From Gammaproteobacteria bacterium (GTDB taxonomy: Bacteria; Pseudomonadota; Gammaproteobacteria; Pseudomonadales; Pseudohongiellaceae): DNA of 64,000 nucleotides. Numbering within the stretch: the first letter of the stretch is position 1; each line of letters starts with the position of its first letter. Below the pieces are notes generated by a model, which was given only the letters and a program-made list of their open reading frames with translations, was not told the origin of the DNA and did no database searches. Below, in pieces: positions 18,959 through 27,077 of this stretch. Both the position numbers and the translations under genes were made by a program. The stretch covers positions 1 through 64,000 of the forward strand of contig SHZK01000009.1 of assembly GCA_009692305.1 (NCBI GenBank). The letters are read 5' to 3'.

Positions 18959-19189
18959 TTAGCCCTGCTTGCGCACGCGTGCGGTGGCGGCTGGATATTT
19001 TTGCAGCATGGCAGCGGTGCGGACCGGTCGCTCCACCAGATTGCCGCCGCAGTTGGGACAAACCTTGAGCAGGATCTGTTCGGTGCAGGTGCGACAGAAT
19101 GTGCACTCAAAGGTGCAGATATAGGCCATGTTCTGGTCTGGTGCCAGATCGCAGTCGCAGTGTTCGCAATTTGGGCGCAGTGTCAGCAT
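18959..19189 (-). CDS. DUF1272 cysteine-rich zinc protein
   Basis: A 76-residue protein starting MLTLRPNCEHCDCDL. It carries many cysteines in CxxC-like pairs (NCEHCDCDL, CTFECTFCRTC, CPNCGG), matching DUF1272, and likely binds two zinc ions. It starts 7 bases after the acs stop codon. Function of the family is unknown. Confidence 0.8.
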   Translation of the reverse strand: MLTLRPNCEHCDCDLAPDQNMAYICTFECTFCRTCTEQILLKVCPNCGGNLVERPVRTAAMLQKYPAATARVRKQG

Positions 19190-19196
19190 GTTGATG

Positions 19197-21134
19197 TTAC
19201 TCCGAAGCCCGGTTCGCGATGAGTTGTGCAACTACCGCGGGGTCGGCGAGTGTCGACGTGTCACCCAGATTTTCCAGTTCATTCGCGGCAATCTTTCTGA
19301 GGATGCGGCGCATGATTTTACCCGAGCGCGTCTTCGGTAAGCCGGGTGCGAATTGCAGTAACTCAGGTCGGGCAAACGCGCCAATTTCCTGGCCAACGAA
19401 TTGCTTCAATTCAGTGCGCAAGGCGTCAGATTCGACCGTGCCATGCATGAGTGTTACGTAGGCATAAATACTCTGGCCCTTGATCGGGTGCGGATAACCC
19501 ACCACAGCGGCCTCGGCCACTTTGGGATGGAGCACGAGGGCGCTCTCGATTTCAGCCGTGCCGAGGCGGTGGCCGGATACATTGATGACGTCATCCACTC
19601 GTCCAGTCACCCAGTAATAGCCATCAGCATCACGGCGCGCGCTATCACCAGTGAAATAGTAGCCCGGATAAGCCTTGAAATAGGTATCAATACAACGCTG
19701 ATGGTCACCATATACGGTGCGGATCTGGCTGGGCCAGCTGCTACACAGCACCAGGTTGCCAGTCGCCGCGCCTTGCAGTTCCTTGCCGTCAGCATCCAGC
19801 AGCGCCGGCTTCACCCCAAAAAACGGCAGCGTAGCCGAGCCGGGTTTCTGGGCGATGGCGCCGGGCAGGGGTGAGATCATGATGGCGCCAGTCTCGGTTT
19901 GCCACCAGGTGTCGACGATGGGGCACCGGCTGTCGCCTACCACATGGTAATACCATTCCCAGGCTTCGGGATTAATTGGTTCACCAACAGATCCGAGCAG
20001 GCGCAATGAGCTGCGAGAAGTCTTCTGCACTGGCGCATCGCCGTCTGACATCAGCGCGCGAATCGCAGTCGGCGCGGTGTAGAAAATATTCACCTGATGC
20101 TTGTCGATCACTTCCCAGAAGCGGGATGTGCTTGGATAGGTAGGAACCCCTTCGAACATCAGGGTAATGGCGCCATTCGCGAGTGGGCCATATACGATAT
20201 ACGTGTGGCCCGTGACCCAACCCACGTCGGCAGTGCACCAGTAGATGTCGCCATCGTGATAATCAAACACATATTTGTGGGTGATGCTGGCCGCCACCAG
20301 ATAACCGGCGGTGGTGTGCAGCACGCCCTTGGGTTTGCCGGTGGAACCGGATGTGTACAGAATGAATAATGGATCTTCAGCGTCCATCAATTCGGGTGCG
20401 CATACTGCGCTCGCCGCGCGCGTGGCCTTGTGGTAGCAGATGTCCCTTTGTTCGAACCAGGGCACATCCGCTTGTGTGCGTTTGACGACAAACACGCTGT
20501 GCACGCGTGGACACTGTTCGAGCGCCTTGTCCACATTCGCCTTTAATGGAATGGTTTTGCCACCGCGCACGCCCTGATCGGCTGTGATAACAATCTGGCA
20601 GTCACTGTCCAGGATACGGTCTTTCAGCGATTCTGGTGAGAAGCCACCAAAAACCACCGAATGAATGGCACCGATGCGAGCGCAGGCGAGCATGGCGTAG
20701 GCTGCTTCCGGTACCATTGGCATATAGATACAGATGCGATCACCCTTCTTCGCGCCACGCGCCTTGAGGGCATTCGCGAAACGGCACACGTGCTCGTGCA
20801 ACTGCCGGTAGGTGATGTGCTTGCTGTCGGTCGGTTCATCGCCTTCCCAGATGATGGCAGTTTGCTCGCCACGCCGATCCAGATGGCGATCGATACAGTT
20901 GTAGGACACATTGAGTTTGGCGCCGATAAACCAGCTGGCTCGCGCTTTGTTGAAATCACTTTGACAGACGGATCGCCACGGCTTGTGCCAATACAGCAAA
21001 TTGCCTGCCTGTTCCGCCCAGAATTCTTCAGGCGCGTCTATCGACTGTTGGTAGAGCTCGAGATAACGCGCCCGGTCGAGGTGAGTATCTTTGGCAGCAG
21101 CGGCGCTGACGGGGTAAAGCTTGTCTTGAGACAT
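19197..21134 (-). CDS. acs: Acetyl-CoA synthetase
   Basis: Makes acetyl-CoA from acetate, ATP and CoA through acetyl-AMP. From the ATG at 21134 (AAGGGA upstream) the product is 645 residues, close to the 652 of E. coli Acs. The AMP-binding P-loop [11 protein letters not shown] and the C-terminal [10 protein letters not shown], whose lysine is the regulatory acetylation site in this family, are both present. It follows panC, and the same neighbourhood order (pan genes then an acs gene) occurs in Pseudomonas. In Pseudomonas, CbrAB and CrcZ adjust use of carbon sources such as acetate; whether that applies here is inference. Confidence 0.93.
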   Translation of the reverse strand: MSQDKLYPVSAAAAKDTHLDRARYLELYQQSIDAPEEFWAEQAGNLLYWHKPWRSVCQSDFNKARASWFIGAKLNVSYNCIDRHLDRRGEQTAIIWEGDEPTDSKHITYRQLHEHVCRFANALKARGAKKGDRICIYMPMVPEAAYAMLACARIGAIHSVVFGGFSPESLKDRILDSDCQIVITADQGVRGGKTIPLKANVDKALEQCPRVHSVFVVKRTQADVPWFEQRDICYHKATRAASAVCAPELMDAEDPLFILYTSGSTGKPKGVLHTTAGYLVAASITHKYVFDYHDGDIYWCTADVGWVTGHTYIVYGPLANGAITLMFEGVPTYPSTSRFWEVIDKHQVNIFYTAPTAIRALMSDGDAPVQKTSRSSLRLLGSVGEPINPEAWEWYYHVVGDSRCPIVDTWWQTETGAIMISPLPGAIAQKPGSATLPFFGVKPALLDADGKELQGAATGNLVLCSSWPSQIRTVYGDHQRCIDTYFKAYPGYYFTGDSARRDADGYYWVTGRVDDVINVSGHRLGTAEIESALVLHPKVAEAAVVGYPHPIKGQSIYAYVTLMHGTVESDALRTELKQFVGQEIGAFARPELLQFAPGLPKTRSGKIMRRILRKIAANELENLGDTSTLADPAVVAQLIANRASE

Positions 21135-21238
21135 CGTATATTCCCTTCTGAGTACAGAACAGCTCGCATTCGCGGGCCAGCTCTCAAATTGGCGGGGGTG
21201 TTGCGGCAAGCAGATTGGCGGTGTGATGCCGGTGTCGA

Positions 21239-22096
21239 TTACTGCTTGTCCAGTGTAAACCTCACATTGTCGAGCAAACGGCTGGGGCCTACCTGTACCG
21301 CAGTCAATATAACAAATTCGCGGTCCAGTTTCGAAGCGGCGCGCAGGGTATTTGCATTGCAGATTGAAAAATAATCAACCTTGAAACCGGTGTCATCCAA
21401 ACGCTGCACCGCCAGTGCTTCGAGACTGGAGAAATCCAGATTGCCTTTTTTGATGCGCTTTTCGATATCCAGCAAAGACTGATAGATAAGCGCCGCTTTT
21501 TGCTGCTGTTCGTCATTCAAATAACGATTGCGTGAACTCAGCGCTAAGCCATGGGCCTCACGCTGAATTGCAACACCCACCAAGTCGATATTGAATTCAA
21601 GGTCAGCGGTCATTTTCTGAATTACCAGGAATTGCTGGTAATCCTTCAGGCCAAATACCGCCACGTTGGGTTGCACCAGATTAAACAATTTACAGACAAT
21701 TGTGGCGACGCCTTCGAAATGTCCCGGTCGACTCTTGCCGCAATACAGGTTCGTAAGCTCTGGTACCTGCACGGTGGATTGTGCGCTCAGGTCGCTGCCA
21801 TAAATCTCGGACACAGCCGGAATGAACAGGCAATCGCAATCGACCGAGGTGAGTTTCGCGATATCTTCACCCAGCGTGCGCGGGTAAGCATCGAGATCTT
21901 CATGTGGTCCGAACTGCAAGGGATTGACAAAAATCGTGCACACGACGAAGTCAGCTTTAGTCTTCGCCACTTTTACCAGTTGCAGATGTCCGGCATGCAG
22001 ATTGCCCATGGTGGGCACCAGGGCAATGGTCTGCCCAGCCTGTCTGGTGTCAGTCAGCAGCTCACGCAGAGGACGTTTGTTGGAAATCGTGTGCAT
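21239..22096 (-). CDS. panC: Pantothenate synthetase
   Basis: Joins pantoate and beta-alanine using ATP to form pantothenate, the coenzyme A precursor. The 285-residue product has the nucleotidyl-transferase HIGH-type motif GNLHAGHL and the conserved LSSRNRYL segment. It follows panB by 40 bases on the same strand. The panD gene for beta-alanine supply, which often follows, is not here; acs is next. Confidence 0.95.
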   Translation of the reverse strand: MHTISNKRPLRELLTDTRQAGQTIALVPTMGNLHAGHLQLVKVAKTKADFVVCTIFVNPLQFGPHEDLDAYPRTLGEDIAKLTSVDCDCLFIPAVSEIYGSDLSAQSTVQVPELTNLYCGKSRPGHFEGVATIVCKLFNLVQPNVAVFGLKDYQQFLVIQKMTADLEFNIDLVGVAIQREAHGLALSSRNRYLNDEQQQKAALIYQSLLDIEKRIKKGNLDFSSLEALAVQRLDDTGFKVDYFSICNANTLRAASKLDREFVILTAVQVGPSRLLDNVRFTLDKQ

Positions 22097-22136
22097 GGTT
22101 CAGCCGGTATCAAGTTAAAACGGTCAACGAATGTGG

Positions 22137-22949
22137 TTAATTAAAACAATGTTTCTCGGCTGGGAAACTCTGGGATTTTACGGCGTCAACATAGGCCTTG
22201 ATAGCACCCGGGATGCCACTGCTGGATTCCAGCAGGAAATTTTTGACGAATTTAGGGGTGATGGGCGATACACCCAATACATCATGCAACACCATGATCT
22301 GACCAGTCGTGTCAGGACCAGCACCGATTCCTATCACTGGAATCTCCAGTTTATCTGTGATGGTTTTCGCCAGACTGTGCGGTACACATTCCAATAACAA
22401 GATGCTAGCGCCAGCGTTCTGCAGCAGCAGGGCTTCTTCGATAATCTGCTGCGCCTGATTGGTGTCTCTGCCTTGCACGTGGAAGCCGCCAATTCGATTC
22501 ACCGACTGCGGCGTCAGGCCCATATGCGCACACACCGGTACGCCGCGTTCTGCCAATAGACGCGTGCTGTTGGCAATCCAGGCGCCGCCCTCGAGCTTCA
22601 CCATCTGCGCGCCAGCACGCATCAGTGCCGCGCAATTGTCCAGCGTTTGAGTTTCCGAGGAATAGCTCATAAACGGCAGGTCAGCCATCAGCAAAGCGCC
22701 GCGATTGCCGCGCTTCACACATTCCATATGATAAATCATATGCTGCATGGTTACGGGAAGTGTGCTGTCGTGTCCCTGCAAGACCATGCCAAGTGAGTCA
22801 CCCACCAGAATTACTTCAACACCGGCTTCGCCGAGTATGGAAGAAAAGCAAGCATCATAAGCGGTGAGGCAGGCGAATCTTTCACCTTTGCGTTTGATTT
22901 CTTGCAGCGTGGTCAGAGTAACGCTTTTGTGTGCACTGGTTGCGCTCAT
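22137..22949 (-). CDS. panB: 3-methyl-2-oxobutanoate hydroxymethyltransferase
   Basis: The first step of pantothenate synthesis: adds a hydroxymethyl group from methylene-tetrahydrofolate to 2-oxoisovalerate, giving ketopantoate. The 270-residue product shows the metal-binding start LVGDSLGMV and the active-site [13 protein letters not shown] block. It is 33 bases after the deoxynucleoside kinase gene, in a run pcnB / dNK / panB / panC. Confidence 0.95.
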   Translation of the reverse strand: MSATSAHKSVTLTTLQEIKRKGERFACLTAYDACFSSILGEAGVEVILVGDSLGMVLQGHDSTLPVTMQHMIYHMECVKRGNRGALLMADLPFMSYSSETQTLDNCAALMRAGAQMVKLEGGAWIANSTRLLAERGVPVCAHMGLTPQSVNRIGGFHVQGRDTNQAQQIIEEALLLQNAGASILLLECVPHSLAKTITDKLEIPVIGIGAGPDTTGQIMVLHDVLGVSPITPKFVKNFLLESSSGIPGAIKAYVDAVKSQSFPAEKHCFN

Positions 22950-22982
22950 ATTTTATGTACTATTCGCCCGCGTTATGCGCAA

Positions 22983-23651
22983 TCAAAGCAGCGCTTGTCT
23001 CGGATTAAAATAAGTCGTCCCCTTTGGCAATGCGACAATATAATCCACCAGTTGCTGGTAGTCATCTTCATTTTCCGCCAAATCTATCTCTTCGCAGTTC
23101 ACTATAAGCAATGAAGATTGCTTGAAGTAGTGGAAAAACTCCGCATAGGCGCGATTGAGATTTTCCAGATACGCCAGCTCGATATATTGCTCTGCCGGGT
23201 GACCGCGTTTCTGAATGCGCTCGAGCAAGACCGCAGTAGGTGCCTGCAGATAAATTACCAGATCAGGTGTCGGTGCGTTCAGGGTCAGGTGCTGATACAC
23301 CTTTTCATACAATGCATATTCATCCTGGTCCAGATTCTGTTGTGCGAAGAGCTGGTCTTTCTCGATGAGAAAATCTGCCACACGTACTGGCTCGAACATG
23401 TCGTCTTGACGCAGTTCTTGCATCTGCTGCGCGCGTTGAAACAGAAAAAAGAGTTGGGTTGCCAGTGCAAATTGCTGCGGAGACTTGTAGAAACGATCGA
23501 GAAATGGATTCTCTTCACTCTTCTCCAGCAGCAAGCTGTAATTGAATGTATCAGCAAGACGTTTGCACAGGCTGGTCTTGCCAACTCCAATAGGACCTTC
23601 CACGGCAATAAAGCGCGGCAGGTTTTTCGCTGGAATAGTCTGGCGTGTCAT
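22983..23651 (-). CDS. Deoxynucleoside kinase family protein
   Basis: A 222-residue P-loop kinase: Walker A is GPIGVGKTSLCKRL (about 19-32), followed by an EKSEENPFL segment, and a LID-type RIQKRGHP region near residue 155. It resembles bacterial deoxyadenosine/deoxyguanosine kinases that phosphorylate salvaged deoxynucleosides; exact specificity is not readable. Its ATG overlaps the pcnB stop (ATGA). The slot between pcnB and panB normally holds folK, which is absent. The protein is clearly not HPPK, so folK must lie elsewhere or be missing. Confidence 0.82.
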   Translation of the reverse strand: MTRQTIPAKNLPRFIAVEGPIGVGKTSLCKRLADTFNYSLLLEKSEENPFLDRFYKSPQQFALATQLFFLFQRAQQMQELRQDDMFEPVRVADFLIEKDQLFAQQNLDQDEYALYEKVYQHLTLNAPTPDLVIYLQAPTAVLLERIQKRGHPAEQYIELAYLENLNRAYAEFFHYFKQSSLLIVNCEEIDLAENEDDYQQLVDYIVALPKGTTYFNPRQALL

Positions 23652-25048
23652 TCTGGTTTTCGCTCAGGTGTTCTCTCAAGTGTTCTCTCAAGAGTAGCCG
23701 CAGGTTTCCGCTTGCTGCCACGGCGGCGGCGTTTCTTGACGTCAGCGAGCGTGCCAGTCATTTTTGTTTGCTGCGCAGTATCACCGAGCTGATAATTCGT
23801 CCACCACTGACCTATGCCCTGCAAGTCCTCGCCGGATTCCTCGCGCAGTAGCAGGAAATCATAGGCAGCCCGAAAGCGCGGATGACTGAATGCGCTGGCA
23901 ATGCTGCGTTTATTGGTGCGCTGCAAACGCGCCTGCAATTCCCAGATTTCTTTGGTCGCGATAGTGAACCGCTTCGGGATCGCTGTGTATTGCAATTGTT
24001 CGTGGATTACAGCATCGGCACACTGCTGCAATAGCGCGGGTTGTTCCTGCGCGGCCTGGTTCGAGGAACGTGCTACACGTTTCTGCAAGACTGGCCAAAG
24101 AAATGCAGCAAACAGGAATGCAGGAGTAATCGATTTGCCTTCTGCCAGCCGGTTGTCAGTGTTGATAAGCGCCAGATCGATCAGTCTATTTGCTGGTTCG
24201 TCCGCTCTGGCAAGTTCCAGAACCTCCATAGTTGGGGCAAACAAATAACGACCTACCCGGAATTCTTTTAGCAGTTTGAATGTTTCGAGCGAATTACCAC
24301 TGGTAAATAATTTAATGGTTTCATCGAACAGTCGGGCAGGAGAGATCGATTCAAGCAAGTGTGCGAGTTCATCGATGGGCGCTCGGGTATTCGCTTCAAT
24401 CTCAAAGCGGAGTTTGGCAGCAAAGCGCAGTGCGCGCAGCATGCGCACCGGATCTTCCTTGTAGCGCTCACGGGCATCGCCAATGATGCGAATCTGCTTT
24501 GACTGCAAATCATCCAGTCCATTGCAGAAATCCAGAACTTGAAACCGGTCAATCGTGTAATAGAGTGCATTTACGGTGAAGTCACGCCGTAGTGCATCGG
24601 CATCGATGGTGCCGTAGACATTATCCCGCAGCAGCATGCCACCGGTGGAGTGGGCCGAGTCGAGGCCCTGAATCTGGCGCCGCGATACATCATCAGCTAT
24701 TTCGTTCTGCTGCTCATGGTGTGCGCGAAAGGTAGTAACCTCGATAATCTCGCGTCCGAAGTGAATATGCACGATCTTGAAGCGGCGACCAATGATGCGC
24801 GCATTGCGAAATACCTTCTTTAATTGTTCAGGCGTGGCATCAGTGGCGATATCAAAATCTTTGGGGGTGCCGCCGAGTAGCAGATCCCGTACGCCGCCAC
24901 CCACCAGGAATGCATAGAAGCCGGCGTCGCGTAATGCATACAATACTTTCAAGGCATTCGGCGAAATATTGTGGCGGGAAATGCAATGCTGATCGCGTTC
25001 AACAATTTTGGCTTGGTCAGCGCCAGGTAACGCTGCGAGAGTATTCAT
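23648..25048 (-). CDS. pcnB: Poly(A) polymerase I
   Basis: Adds poly(A) tails to RNA 3' ends and so promotes RNA decay. The 466-residue product has the nucleotidyltransferase core LVGGGVRDLLLGG followed by the metal-binding DFDIATDA, and the RRDFTVNALYY and RYKEDPVRMLRALRFAAKL neck segments of the PcnB/CCA-enzyme family. The C-terminus is basic (KKRRRRGSKRK) and ends in a short duplicated segment (TLERTLERTPER), matching a 12-base direct repeat at about 23663-23690. It lies downstream of the predicted CrcZ-like RNA, as in Pseudomonas. Confidence 0.94.
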   Translation of the reverse strand: MNTLAALPGADQAKIVERDQHCISRHNISPNALKVLYALRDAGFYAFLVGGGVRDLLLGGTPKDFDIATDATPEQLKKVFRNARIIGRRFKIVHIHFGREIIEVTTFRAHHEQQNEIADDVSRRQIQGLDSAHSTGGMLLRDNVYGTIDADALRRDFTVNALYYTIDRFQVLDFCNGLDDLQSKQIRIIGDARERYKEDPVRMLRALRFAAKLRFEIEANTRAPIDELAHLLESISPARLFDETIKLFTSGNSLETFKLLKEFRVGRYLFAPTMEVLELARADEPANRLIDLALINTDNRLAEGKSITPAFLFAAFLWPVLQKRVARSSNQAAQEQPALLQQCADAVIHEQLQYTAIPKRFTIATKEIWELQARLQRTNKRSIASAFSHPRFRAAYDFLLLREESGEDLQGIGQWWTNYQLGDTAQQTKMTGTLADVKKRRRRGSKRKPAATLERTLERTPERKPE

Positions 25049-25106
25049 CCAGTATCGCTAATTCAATGGAGAGAGAAATGCTTCCGGGATGATACACAGA
25101 TACATC

Positions 25107-25450
25107 AAAAATTAAAGCAATGCTTGAGCGAAGGGGGGTAAGGAGAGACCTGAATTGAGGAAGTTTATTGGGAGGGTGAATACCACCCCCCCGAGGAGGA
25201 TATAGCAATTTTTATTATTATTAATCCAACTTTTCTTTTTGTTATTTAGTGGGCCCCATATACGGAGCCGCATAAGCGCTAGGTTGTTTGGTAAGGAGCG
25301 CAGTAACAATCCCATTACTGTTATCTGCCCCGAACCCGACCTTGTTTTTATTTAATGCACTAACTTATTGTCTTAACTCAGTAATGCTATTTTTGTTTTT
25401 ATTGAGGCTTATTATTATTATTTATTATTATTATTTATCGTAGTTAGCGT
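25107..25450 (-). ncRNA. crcZ: Predicted CrcZ-like small RNA with A-rich Hfq/Crc sites
   Basis: The 549-base cbrB-pcnB gap has no credible protein gene. On the minus strand, a sigma-54 promoter (25461-25476) predicts a start near 25450. The transcript has five A-rich patches of (AAN)n type: 25409-25437 (29 nt, almost pure UAA/AAU repeats), 25389-25404, 25343-25356, 25231-25249 and 25207-25224. In Pseudomonas, CrcZ occupies exactly this place (cbrA-cbrB-crcZ-pcnB), depends on CbrB and sigma-54, and uses such CA motifs to bind Hfq with Crc, relieving catabolite repression. A strong GC hairpin lies at 25170-25192. The 3' end is uncertain: a weak hairpin with five U residues at 25107-25126 is the best candidate, giving about 340 nt. 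The identity is inference from position, promoter and motifs. Confidence 0.75.
25170..25192 (-). other. GC-rich hairpin within the CrcZ-like transcript
   Basis: On the minus strand a nine-pair stem (GGGGGGGUG with CACCCUCCC, one G-U pair) closes a five-base loop GUAUU. It is not followed by a U run, so it is not a standard intrinsic terminator. The same G run could instead pair with a downstream ACCCCCC at about 25133-25139, so two structures are possible. It separates the five A-rich patches from the pcnB leader. Confidence 0.7.
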
Positions 25451-25459
25451 GCGATAAGG

Positions 25460-25477
25460 AGCAGGAACTGTGCCAAT
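25460..25477 (-). promoter_or_regulatory. Sigma-54 (-24/-12) promoter of the CrcZ-like RNA
   Basis: On the minus strand the sequence reads TTGGCACAGTTCCTGC. The -24 GG (25474-25473) and -12 GC (25462-25461) are separated by the required 10 bases, and TGGCAC matches the -24 consensus exactly; the -12 element is CTGC instead of TTGC. It faces away from cbrB toward pcnB, about 410 bases before the pcnB start. The sigma-54 gene (48493-49992) and a sigma-54 activator (cbrB) are both in the window. Confidence 0.8.
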
Positions 25478-25548
25478 ACTTGAATATCTCTAGTTATCAA
25501 TGAGATATACTTTATCGCGCGACGCTTTATGGCGGAATAATGACAGAT

Positions 25549-25595
25549 TGTTACTAACTGTCTCTGAAAATATGGGTATTTGGGTAGCGGTAACA
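25549..25595. promoter_or_regulatory. Candidate CbrB upstream activator sites
   Basis: TGTTAC at 25549-25554 and its inverse GTAACA at 25590-25595 lie 100-145 bases upstream of the predicted start of the CrcZ-like RNA, a normal distance for activators of sigma-54 promoters. The second half overlaps the space just after the cbrB stop codon. From memory this resembles CbrB target sites in Pseudomonas, but I cannot verify the consensus here. Confidence 0.45.
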
Positions 25596-25597
25596 CA

Positions 25598-26977
25598 TCA
25601 AGCTGATTTTTTCTTGCGCGGAATCCCGAAACGCTGACGCCTTTCCCACAGGCATTTGCGACTTATTCCCAGCTTCTTGGCCAATTGGGTTTCGTTCATC
25701 GCATCCTGATGTTCCAGCACGAAACGCTGGAAATAATCTTCCAGAGAGAGCTCTTCACCGGGCTCACTCATCAGCGACATAAGGCGCGGGGAGTTTGCGC
25801 CTTGCTCCTCGACGACTTTAGCCAGGTCTATGGCGAGTAATTCTTCATCGATTTCGTCTGATTCTGCCAGCACCACGGCTCGTTCCAGTGCGTTTTCAAG
25901 TTCGCGCACATTGCCAGGCCAGGAATAAGCGGCGATGGCCCTGGTCGCGCTGTCAGTCAGTGTCAGCATTGGAGTCTTGAGCCGTGTACAGGTTCTTTTC
26001 AAAATGGCTTGTGCCAGTTCGAGAATGTCATTGCTGCGTTCGCGCAGGGGTGGCAGCACCAAGGTCATGACATTGATACGATAGTAAAGGTCTTCCCGGA
26101 ACTGGCCGTCGATCACGAGTTGCTTTAAATCCCGATGCGTTGCTGCAACCAGGCGCACGTCCACTTTTCTCGATTTTACCGAGCCTACCTTGCGAATTTC
26201 GCTTTCTTGCAACACGCGCAACAACCGGGCTTGTGCTTCCAGCGGCAGTTCACCGATTTCATCCAGAAATAAAGTGCTGTCATGGGCCGCCTCAACGAGA
26301 CCGGTACGCGTCGCTGTGGCTCCGGTGAATGAACCTTTTTCGTGCCCGAACAATTCTGACTCGATCAGGTTTTCAGGAATCGCCGCGCAATTTACCGAAA
26401 TCATCTCGTGGTCATGCCTTACACTTAAATTATGAATGGCGCGTGCCACCAATTCTTTGCCGGTACCGGACTCGCCGTTGATCAATACAGAGGAGTTGGT
26501 CTGGGCCACTTTGCGAATGCGCCGAAACAGCTCCAGCATTTGCGGACAGCTACCGATCATGCCATGCACGGGTGGGGCGGAGATGTCTTCTCCGGGAAGT
26601 GGCGGTTTGACCTTGTGGCCACCTTTCTCGCGAATGATCTTGGCCACCGAGTCAATCAATTCATTATGTTCGAAGGGCTTGGTGATGTAGTCGACCGCGC
26701 CCATTTTCATTGAGTCGATCGCGGATCGAATACTGGAGTAGCTGGTCATGATCAGGACCGGGGTCTTCGTGGCTTTGATCAGGTCAGTGCCAGGAGCGCC
26801 GGGTAAGCGCAAGTCGCTGATGATGACGTCAAAGTCATCCATATCAAATTTTTCCAGCGATTCTTTTACAGTGCCAGCTTCGCTAACGCGATAATCGTGA
26901 CGTTCGAGCAGGCGCTTCAATGCCGTTCGGATTACCACTTCGTCTTCTACTACCAAAACCTGATGAGTTGCTGCCAT
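25598..26977 (-). CDS. cbrB: CbrB-type sigma-54-dependent response regulator
   Basis: A 459-residue NtrC-class regulator. The receiver domain (about 5-115) has the phosphorylation site in VIISDLRLPG. The AAA+ domain (about 140-370) has Walker A GESGTGKE, the sigma-54 contact loop GSFTGA (a variant of GAFTGA) and Walker B LFLDEIGEL. The C-terminal Fis-type helix-turn-helix ends in LAKKLGISRKCLWERRQRFG, closely matching CbrB of Pseudomonas. It lies 100 bases after cbrA, its sensor, and immediately before a sigma-54 promoter. It likely activates the CrcZ-like RNA and genes for poor carbon sources. Confidence 0.92.
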   Translation of the reverse strand: MAATHQVLVVEDEVVIRTALKRLLERHDYRVSEAGTVKESLEKFDMDDFDVIISDLRLPGAPGTDLIKATKTPVLIMTSYSSIRSAIDSMKMGAVDYITKPFEHNELIDSVAKIIREKGGHKVKPPLPGEDISAPPVHGMIGSCPQMLELFRRIRKVAQTNSSVLINGESGTGKELVARAIHNLSVRHDHEMISVNCAAIPENLIESELFGHEKGSFTGATATRTGLVEAAHDSTLFLDEIGELPLEAQARLLRVLQESEIRKVGSVKSRKVDVRLVAATHRDLKQLVIDGQFREDLYYRINVMTLVLPPLRERSNDILELAQAILKRTCTRLKTPMLTLTDSATRAIAAYSWPGNVRELENALERAVVLAESDEIDEELLAIDLAKVVEEQGANSPRLMSLMSEPGEELSLEDYFQRFVLEHQDAMNETQLAKKLGISRKCLWERRQRFGIPRKKKSA

Positions 26978-27077
26978 GGATTACTTCGTTAGCTCACATT
27001 GATACAGAAGCGAGAGTCGGTCTCTGAACAGTGACGGCACTCCAATGAGTGCACTATTCATATCAGAAAAAATCACT

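Noticed and set aside
21189-21204. Sigma-54-like TTGGCGGGGGTGTTGC on the + strand
   Set aside because: Spacing fits, but it faces into the 3' end of panC (antisense), not toward acs, and the -24 element lacks CAC; likely chance.
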